The notes under the pieces: model-generated
The model's database searches: none
What the model was told of the DNA's origin: nothing
The model's input: the letters and a program-made list of their open reading frames with translations, nothing else
In this document: positions 34,230 to 39,525 of the stretch, piece after piece
Position numbering within the stretch: the stretch's first letter is position 1
How the letters are laid out: each line of letters begins with the position of its first letter
NCBI GenBank assembly: GCA_018645065.1
Contig: JABGPF010000011.1
Coordinates: 1-39,525 of the forward strand
DNA: 39,525 nucleotides
From: Phycisphaerales bacterium
GTDB lineage: Bacteria; Planctomycetota; Phycisphaerae; SM23-33
Direction: 5' to 3'
Position numbers and translations under genes: made by a program

Positions 34230-35675
34230 TTATGCCTGCTTTTGCTGTTTCATTCTGCTGAAATAATCTTTGCTCAATTTCAGTACTACCGGGGAGAGGA
34301 ATAGGATCGCTATCAGGTTCGGGATCGCCATTAGTCCGTTCATCGCGTCGCAGAATTTAATTATCGTCTCTAAGTTGGTTACCGATCCGATAACAATAAC
34401 CACCAGGTAGCAAAGTCTGTAAGGCACAACGGCCCGCTTACCGAACAAATAGTCCGCAGCCCGATCACCATAGTATGACCAGGAGATCAATGTCGAGAAC
34501 GAGAAGAATACGATCCCCACTGCCACCAGTTTGGCGCCCACAGCATGACCGACACCAAGCTCAAACGCCCTGCCCGTTAGTTCTCCCTTAACGCTGCACA
34601 CCTCGTGGGCGCCGGTTACTACGATTACCAGGGCGGTGATCGAACATATAATGATCGTATCAATAAACGGGCCCAACATCGCAACGAGTCCCTCTCGCAC
34701 GGGCTCCTTGGTCTTGGCTGCACCATGCGCCATAGCCGCTGACCCCAGCCCGGCTTCGTTGGAGAACAGACCGCGCGACACACCCGCGCGAATCACCGTA
34801 CCGAGCAGCCCGCCGCCAATCGCTTCGGGCACATGGAACGCCTGGTAAAAAATCGTGCTGAACGCGGCCGGAATGCCCGCCGCATTTTTAATGAGAATGT
34901 ATACGCCCACAACAACATAAAACGCGCACATCAAGGGTACGAGTTTCGAGGCGAACTTCCCGATGCTCTTGATCCCGCCGAGTATTACTGCGCCAATCGC
35001 CACAGCAAAAACTATCCCGATAATGGCCTTTAGGAATGTTTCGGTATGACCGACGGCCGAGAGATCAGACATTGGAATCAGTGATCGCACGCTGGTCACA
35101 ACGTTGCTGATCTGGAACATGTTTCCGATACCGAAGCTGGCGGTGACAGCGAACACCGCAAAAAGAATCGCGAGCCATTTGAATCTTTTCCCCATTCCCT
35201 GCTCGATAAAATGCATCGGCCCACCGTGCACTTCACCGGTCTCGTCGATTTTCCTGTAATGCACCGCCAAAGTGCACGAGGTGAACTTGGTGGCCATTCC
35301 AACCAGCGCGGTCACCCACATCCAAAATGCGGCGCCCGGTCCGCCAATGAGTATCGCAGCGGCAACACCCACAATATTGCCCGTTCCGATAGTAGCTGAC
35401 AGTGCAGCCGACAGCGCCTGAAAATGGGTGATCTCTCCGGCGTCTTTTTCGTTGTCGTAATCCCCCTTCAATACGCGAACACCATGCCCAAACCCGCGGA
35501 ACTGGATAAAACAGAATAGCGCGGTGAGGAAAAGCCCCGTCCCTACAAGAAGGACCATCAGGGGCGTTCCCCATACAGAATCATTAAGGTCAGAGATCAC
35601 ATATGACAGACCTGTAAATTCATCAATGGCGGTGATCGCTTCTGATATACCTTCAAACATGTCCGCTGGTTCCAT
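34230..35675 (-). CDS. Sodium/alanine (glycine) symporter, AGCS family
   Basis: Amino acid:cation symporter of 481 aa with about ten or eleven membrane segments. Hallmarks are ATIGTGNIVGVAAAILIGGP, FWMWVTALVGMATKF and AGVSRGLFSNEAGLGSAAMA, all strongly conserved in AGCS (AlsT/DagA) proteins, which take up alanine or glycine with sodium. The substrate within the family cannot be decided. The ATG at 35675 has a promoter ~75 nt upstream and a short GC hairpin just before it (35681-35698). A glycine riboswitch, common before such genes, is not seen. Confidence 0.95.
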   Translation of the reverse strand: MEPADMFEGISEAITAIDEFTGLSYVISDLNDSVWGTPLMVLLVGTGLFLTALFCFIQFRGFGHGVRVLKGDYDNEKDAGEITHFQALSAALSATIGTGNIVGVAAAILIGGPGAAFWMWVTALVGMATKFTSCTLAVHYRKIDETGEVHGGPMHFIEQGMGKRFKWLAILFAVFAVTASFGIGNMFQISNVVTSVRSLIPMSDLSAVGHTETFLKAIIGIVFAVAIGAVILGGIKSIGKFASKLVPLMCAFYVVVGVYILIKNAAGIPAAFSTIFYQAFHVPEAIGGGLLGTVIRAGVSRGLFSNEAGLGSAAMAHGAAKTKEPVREGLVAMLGPFIDTIIICSITALVIVVTGAHEVCSVKGELTGRAFELGVGHAVGAKLVAVGIVFFSFSTLISWSYYGDRAADYLFGKRAVVPYRLCYLVVIVIGSVTNLETIIKFCDAMNGLMAIPNLIAILFLSPVVLKLSKDYFSRMKQQKQA

Positions 35676-35750
35676 TTCAGGCGCCCGGCGCCCTGGTAAA
35701 TGTTAAATGTAGACTAAAGCACAAAAATCATCCCAAAACTGAGTGCTGAC

Positions 35751-35779
35751 AATATGACAGCCCACCGGGTCTCGGTCAA
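35751..35779 (-). promoter_or_regulatory. Promoter of the AGCS symporter gene
   Basis: Minus strand: TTGACC (35779-35774), ideal 17-bp spacer and CATATT (35756-35751). The leader would be about 70 nt. It abuts the inverted-repeat element at 35790. Confidence 0.55.
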
Positions 35780-35789
35780 GCATCGAATT

Positions 35790-35904
35790 CAGGTTCTAGG
35801 TGCTAGGTGCAGGTTCTAGTAAGGCGAACGGCAACGACAACGTCAAAGGCGATAACCGTTGACGTTGACGTTCCTAGAACCGAGCACCTAGAACCTAGAA
35901 CCTG
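35790..35904. repeat. 115-bp inverted-repeat element
   Basis: Left arm CAGGTTCTAGGTGCTAGG (from 35790) and right arm ending CTAGAACCTAGAACCTG (to 35904) are inverted, built from TAGGTTC-type 7-mers with small gaps between copies. An inner pair, CAACGACAACGTCAA (~35832-35846) and TTGACGTTGACGTT (~35859-35872), is also inverted, so nearly the whole element can fold into one hairpin. It has no coding capacity. It looks like a dispersed intergenic repeat (MITE- or REP-like) rather than a terminator; copies elsewhere cannot be tested here. Confidence 0.75.
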
Positions 35905-35995
35905 CCGTTCACGCCTCTGGAATGCGGTTGAAGGTGCGGTTATAATATTTTGGTAGTTACTTTCACATTCACTGCGCGTTTGGAGATGGCGAGAT

Positions 35996-36988
35996 ATGAT
36001 CACTGCTGACAGTATTACGAGCAAACTTCTGCTTTCGGGCGTTCTGGTCGGATTGGTTTTGGTTGGTGTTATTGGCCTGGCGGTTGGGGCTGACTCGGGC
36101 GCCGAGAAACCTGTCACGCATCGTTATCTAAAAGCCGGCTGGGCTTCGGGCGGACCTGCAATCCTTGCCGCTGACGGTAAGTTTGAATGGCAGTTGAAAC
36201 GTAAGGACGAGCTTTCCGACGCGTGGGTCCTTGCAGACGGCGGAGTGGCGTACAGTTATTCCAGGCGAGGAAAAGCCGCCGGTATCGTGCGTCTCGACAA
36301 AGACAAAAAGGAGATGTGGACCTACACCGCAGTCGACAAGCGCGACAATCATTCGTGCCAACCGCTTCCCGGCGGTGGGTTCCTAACCGGTGAAACGCTG
36401 AAAAGCGGAGCCTGGATGGTCGAGATCGACAAGGACGGTAAGAAGGTCAAGGAAGTGAAACTCGACCTGGCCGTCCGGGACCCCCACCACACGTTCCGCC
36501 ACGTTCGCAAGACGAAAGAAGGCACGTATCTCGCTGCCATAATGAACCAGAACAAAACGTACGAATGGGACGCAGCCGGCAAGGTCATTCGAACGTTTCC
36601 CAACGGGCACTATGCGGCTGTTCGCCTGCCCAACGGAAACACACTGACCTCGGGCAAGCCCCGCACCGCCGAAATGGGCGGCGTGACGGAATACGACAAG
36701 GACGGTAAGATTGTCTGGGCGCTGACGAAGGCGGACTTCGAGAAGCTCGGTCTGAAGATCAAGATGATCTGCGGGCTCCAGCGTCTGCCCAACGGCAACA
36801 CGGTTTTCAGCAACGTTTCGCACGGATCGATAACCAAATCGGGCAAGGACTACAAGATTCTTGAGATCACCAGGGACAAGAAACTCGTCTGGTTCGTGGA
36901 CGATCCTCAATTCAAGAAGATACAAATGGGCAGCATTCAGATTCTCGACGTGAAAGGTGATCCGACGAATTTCGAGGTGTTCAAGTAG
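35996..36988 (+). CDS. Exported beta-propeller (ASST/PQQ-like) protein
   Basis: Protein of 330 aa with an N-terminal signal/anchor (LLLSGVLVGLVLVGVIGLAVGA) and repeated propeller-type blades: IVRLDKDKKEMWTYT, MVEIDKDGKKVKEVKL, KTYEWDAAGKVIRTFP, VTEYDKDGKIVWAL and ILEITRDKKLVWFV. PNGNTLTSGKPR and PNGNTVFSN are blade turns typical of the arylsulfotransferase-like or PQQ propeller group in planctomycetes. No arylsulfotransferase catalytic motif stands out, so enzyme activity is uncertain. GGAG lies upstream of the ATG. It ends 4 bp before the stop of the convergent phosphatase gene. Confidence 0.82.
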   Translation: MITADSITSKLLLSGVLVGLVLVGVIGLAVGADSGAEKPVTHRYLKAGWASGGPAILAADGKFEWQLKRKDELSDAWVLADGGVAYSYSRRGKAAGIVRLDKDKKEMWTYTAVDKRDNHSCQPLPGGGFLTGETLKSGAWMVEIDKDGKKVKEVKLDLAVRDPHHTFRHVRKTKEGTYLAAIMNQNKTYEWDAAGKVIRTFPNGHYAAVRLPNGNTLTSGKPRTAEMGGVTEYDKDGKIVWALTKADFEKLGLKIKMICGLQRLPNGNTVFSNVSHGSITKSGKDYKILEITRDKKLVWFVDDPQFKKIQMGSIQILDVKGDPTNFEVFK

Positions 36989-36992
36989 CGTC

Positions 36993-38171
36993 TCAGGCGT
37001 TGATGTCGATATCGAGGGTCATGAGGGTAATATCGTCGATCTGTTTGCCTTGGGTGCATGCTTCGTCTATGCGTTCGGATGCCGCAGCCATCATGTCCGG
37101 TTGGGGCAGGCTTAGATCTGGCCCGAAGATATCGGTGAAAGTGGCCGATTTATCGGCTCCCATCGAGTCGCAGGCTCCGTCTGTGTAAAGCACCAGCCGA
37201 TCGCCCGGCGCCAATTGCACTTGCCTGGCCTCGAATACAGCATCTTCAAAGACGCCCAGCAGGCATCCGCTGGCGCTAAGATACTCATGACTTCCGTCAC
37301 GCCTGGTCAGCACGGGCTCGGGATGCCCCGCCCGGGCGTATGTCAGCGTAAGGTCCGAGATATCCAGCACGCCGTAAATAGCGGTGCAGAAATTGCAGCT
37401 CGACAGATCCTGGGCGCAGATATCGTCGTTGAGTTCGGCCAGGGAGGTATTTGGTGGAATGATCTGGTAAGTGTTGCCCACAATCCGTTTGGTTTGCAGT
37501 GCTTTTTTGATGAACATCGTCAGCAGAGCGGCGGGCAGCCCGTGTCCTACGGCGTCTGCGATATAGAATCCGATATGTGTTTCGTCGAGTCGCGTAACAT
37601 CGTAAATGTCGCCACTTACGAAACTTACCGGTCGATAAAGCGCGTTGAATTTCGCAGGTCCGATTTCGGGCATGCGTCTTGGCAGGAAGTCACGCTGCAA
37701 TCTGGAAGCCAGGCGCATCTCTTCGTCGAGTGTTTCTCCCGCCCCTCGCGAGGCTCCGTTAACTTTGCGGAGATTGAACACGTCTTGTCGCAAATCTGCG
37801 ATAGCAGGTTGCAGTGCTCCAGCCGCCTGGAAATTCGCTCTCAGCACTTCCGGCGTAACCGTTGAGGGCACTCGCAGGAACTGTCCCGCTCGGCCTGAGA
37901 GCATTTTTCGCTCGGTGACTTCTGATTCGTCGAGTATGAACACCACGATGGCCGAACTACCTTTGAGTTCCTGCAGTATCACGCCGAGTTGGAGTGCGCC
38001 GTCGCCATTGTCGCCCGGTTTTACAACCGCCACGCTGGCTTGGCGAAGTTGCTCCGACATTGATTCAGATTGACCGAGAGTTTTTACATCCCAGCTATCG
38101 CCAGCGGCCTGGAGTACAAGCTCCGGTGCGGCGTTTCTCCCAATCCACAGTAATGTCGGCTTATCAGACAA
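36993..38171 (-). CDS. PP2C/RsbU-type serine phosphatase with degenerate receiver domain
   Basis: 392 aa. Residues ~1-120 have the size and end pattern of a receiver domain (TLLWIGRN, VAVVKPGDNG, FLRVPSTVTPEVL), but the phospho-acceptor Asp is not there: the third strand runs into KPGDNG. A helical linker with LASRLQRDFLPR (typical SpoIIE/RsbU linker) leads to the phosphatase domain (~170-390): FVSGDIYDV, ADAVGHGLPAALL, YARAGHPEP and LYTDGACDS keep the metal-binding aspartates. Such proteins dephosphorylate anti-sigma-factor antagonists in partner-switching systems; no such partner is in the window. The start is TTG (38171), since the next in-frame Met is at residue 38. Confidence 0.88.
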   Translation of the reverse strand: MSDKPTLLWIGRNAAPELVLQAAGDSWDVKTLGQSESMSEQLRQASVAVVKPGDNGDGALQLGVILQELKGSSAIVVFILDESEVTERKMLSGRAGQFLRVPSTVTPEVLRANFQAAGALQPAIADLRQDVFNLRKVNGASRGAGETLDEEMRLASRLQRDFLPRRMPEIGPAKFNALYRPVSFVSGDIYDVTRLDETHIGFYIADAVGHGLPAALLTMFIKKALQTKRIVGNTYQIIPPNTSLAELNDDICAQDLSSCNFCTAIYGVLDISDLTLTYARAGHPEPVLTRRDGSHEYLSASGCLLGVFEDAVFEARQVQLAPGDRLVLYTDGACDSMGADKSATFTDIFGPDLSLPQPDMMAAASERIDEACTQGKQIDDITLMTLDIDINA

Positions 38172-38247
38172 ACAATCTTCCCGGCTGAGCGTTCCCGAAA
38201 CATACGTCCGTCAACTCCGCGATGGAGTCCTTATGGTGTGTTTATCG

Positions 38248-38760
38248 TCAAGGTCCGGGCTCAGATTTAGCAGCGGGCGGAATTTTTCCAAGCAGTTCCA
38301 CTTTGATCCCTTCGACCACCCCATGACGCGCCAGCATTCCCCCAGCCACTTCCAGCACGTATTGTGCCGGCATGTACGATTGGTAGGCAACATTCCCGGC
38401 TCGCCCGGGTTCGGCGGGCATCGTGTAGATTTTAACCACTTTCATATCGCTGTCGATGAAAGCTATATCGAGCGAAATCACGCAGTCTCTCATGCAGTAT
38501 GCTCTTGGCGCCGCGTCGGGATATATAAACAGCATCCCCGCGTCCGGTCCGAGATACGCTCTGTTTGCCATACCTGTGTAACGTTGCTGGTTAGTAGTCG
38601 CCAACTCCACGTTCCATACCGCCGATCCGATCCGCACCCTGGGTCGATCTTCCTCCTGCTGAGCGGGGGAACTGCATCCGACAAAACAGGCAAGGAGGCA
38701 TATCAGTGCGAATCCCCGCCCCGGATTGGCGTGATTAAGATTTAAAATGTTACGGGGCAT
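38248..38760 (-). CDS. DUF192 lipoprotein
   Basis: Small lipoprotein of 170 aa. The signal GFALICLLACFVGCSSP has a lipobox (FVGC). DUF192 features follow: ELATTNQQRYTGMANRAYLG, GMLFIYPDAAPRAYCMRDCV, LDIAFIDSDMKVVKIYTMPA and YVLEVAGGMLARHGV. The family has no settled function. The ATG overlaps the Maf stop by one base (TAATG at 38758-38762), so it is translationally coupled to the Maf gene. Confidence 0.92.
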   Translation of the reverse strand: MPRNILNLNHANPGRGFALICLLACFVGCSSPAQQEEDRPRVRIGSAVWNVELATTNQQRYTGMANRAYLGPDAGMLFIYPDAAPRAYCMRDCVISLDIAFIDSDMKVVKIYTMPAEPGRAGNVAYQSYMPAQYVLEVAGGMLARHGVVEGIKVELLGKIPPAAKSEPGP

Positions 38761-39368
38761 TAGTCAGCGGTCTCCTGTTGCGGCTGGCTGAATCGGGCCA
38801 ACATTCTGCCCAGCAGTTCCATCGGGAGCCCTACAACGTTCGAGAAACTGCCCTCGATATTCACTACGAATCTATCACCGGTTTCCTGGATGGCGTATGA
38901 GCCTGCCTTGCCTTCCCACTCACCGGAGTCAACATAAGCGTCTATTTCGGCTTGCGTTATGGTCCGCATCGTAATTCGCGTAACATCTGATGCAATGATT
39001 CGTCGATGTTCTGGCCCGAGCAGTGCGACTCCCGTGATTACTTCGTGTTGTGTTCCGGAGAGTTTGGCGAGCATTTCGCCTGCATCTCGGGCGTCGCGTG
39101 CTTTTCCGAGGATCTCACCGCCCGCTGCTACTATGGTGTCGGCGCCGAGAATCGTCTCATCGGCGTAGGAGCGTTGAACGGAACTGGCTTTGAAGTACGC
39201 CAGCGCTTCGGCCTGGCCGGTTGGAGTTAACCCGTGCTCAAGATCGTTTGGCTCTGGAATTGGCGGACTGACAATTCGGAAGTCGAGCCCCGCCTGGGTC
39301 ATCAGCACCTTACGTCGCGGGCTGCTCGAGGCGAGAATCAAAGTTTTATCGGTTTGCTGAGGGTTCAT
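38760..39368 (-). CDS. maf: Maf family nucleotide pyrophosphatase
   Basis: Maf/YhdE-type house-cleaning enzyme that hydrolyses non-canonical or modified nucleoside triphosphates (dTTP/UTP or m7GTP, depending on subgroup) in the cytoplasm. I place the start at 39368 (MNPQQTDKTLILASSSPRR), which is the usual N terminus; the frame runs to 39491 without family match. SSSPRR, ETILGADTIVA, KLSGTQHEVITGVAL and EWEGKAGSYAIQ are the family motifs and look complete. Length 202 aa is typical. Confidence 0.95.
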   Translation of the reverse strand: MNPQQTDKTLILASSSPRRKVLMTQAGLDFRIVSPPIPEPNDLEHGLTPTGQAEALAYFKASSVQRSYADETILGADTIVAAGGEILGKARDARDAGEMLAKLSGTQHEVITGVALLGPEHRRIIASDVTRITMRTITQAEIDAYVDSGEWEGKAGSYAIQETGDRFVVNIEGSFSNVVGLPMELLGRMLARFSQPQQETAD

Positions 39369-39491
39369 CGCACCTGTTCCATTTTTCGATTTTCTTGTTA
39401 AGTGGACCCGAATCATCGAACTATATCCAACAAGCGCATCAAATGAAAGCCCCCAGAACAATGCGTCAGTGCAACGGTATTCTAAAACCAA

Positions 39492-39525
39492 ACGTCTACG
39501 GCCTTGCCACAGAGATCACAGAGAA
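39492..39525. repeat. Possible start of a CACAGAGA-type repeat at the window edge
   Basis: The last bases read CCACAGAGATCACAGAGAA, two copies of CACAGAGA separated by TCA-like spacing. In several environmental bacteria this introduces a longer array, but only two units are visible, so it may be coincidence. Confidence 0.3.

Noticed and set aside
35790-35904. Repeat array as a CRISPR
   Set aside because: The units are short, contiguous and inverted, with no spacers of constant length and no cas genes nearby.

Overview
The window reads as a chromosomal segment of a planctomycete-like bacterium, probably close to the Phycisphaerae. The evidence is two PEP-CTERM exosortase substrates, one also carrying a dockerin; PQQ-type beta-propeller secreted proteins; a secreted protein ending in a DUF1559-like pseudopilin head; an ECF sigma/anti-sigma pair; and an HhH protein with a lysine-rich histone H1-like tail. 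The placement is inferred from gene content, since there is no rRNA in the window. I see no tRNA, CRISPR array, insertion sequence or prophage.

Layout. Positions 1-6.8 kb hold the 3' part of yidC (+), a strong bidirectional hairpin terminator, a secreted DUF3352-like/pseudopilin fusion (-), a lipoprotein with an HExxH zinc-peptidase motif (+) and a PQQ propeller protein (-). Positions 6.9-9.8 kb (-) carry an ECF sigma factor, its membrane anti-sigma factor and a helical secreted protein, packed with overlaps, followed by ispH. Positions 10.2-21.9 kb (-) form one long co-directional run: nusA, infB, rbfA, an HhH/H1-tail protein, hisG (long form), a 1.2-kaa TPR protein and a YebC/PmpR-type regulator. 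It is preceded by a clear sigma-70 promoter and a leader of about 260 nt full of hairpins that ends in an intrinsic terminator before nusA.

Positions 22-28.2 kb hold a small PEP-CTERM protein (+) convergent with a giant PEP-CTERM/dockerin surface protein with an N-terminal metzincin-like domain (-). Positions 28.3-29.5 kb are a gene-decay patch: a SUKH (SMI1/KNR4) immunity-type gene broken by two frame shifts, and the 3' half of a C_GCAxxG_C_C-type redox protein lying in frame behind the znuB stop codon. Positions 29.5-34.1 kb (-) are a zinc (or related divalent metal) acquisition operon: a Cys/His-rich secreted protein, a His-rich outer-membrane barrel protein, substrate-binding protein, ATPase and permease. 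Positions 34.2-39.5 kb carry an AGCS sodium/amino-acid symporter (-), a 115-bp inverted-repeat element, a beta-propeller protein (+), a PP2C/RsbU phosphatase with a degenerate receiver domain (-), a DUF192 lipoprotein and a Maf pyrophosphatase (-).

Most interesting: the structured nusA leader RNA; the HhH-GPD-like domain with eroded catalytic features fused to an H1-like tail; the metal operon with its His-rich outer-membrane protein and Cys/His-rich partner; the pseudopilin head placed at the C terminus of a secreted protein; and the two decaying genes between 28.7 and 29.5 kb. I did not find a complete, clearly novel multi-gene system; the nusA leader and the HhH/H1 protein are the best candidates for undescribed biology.
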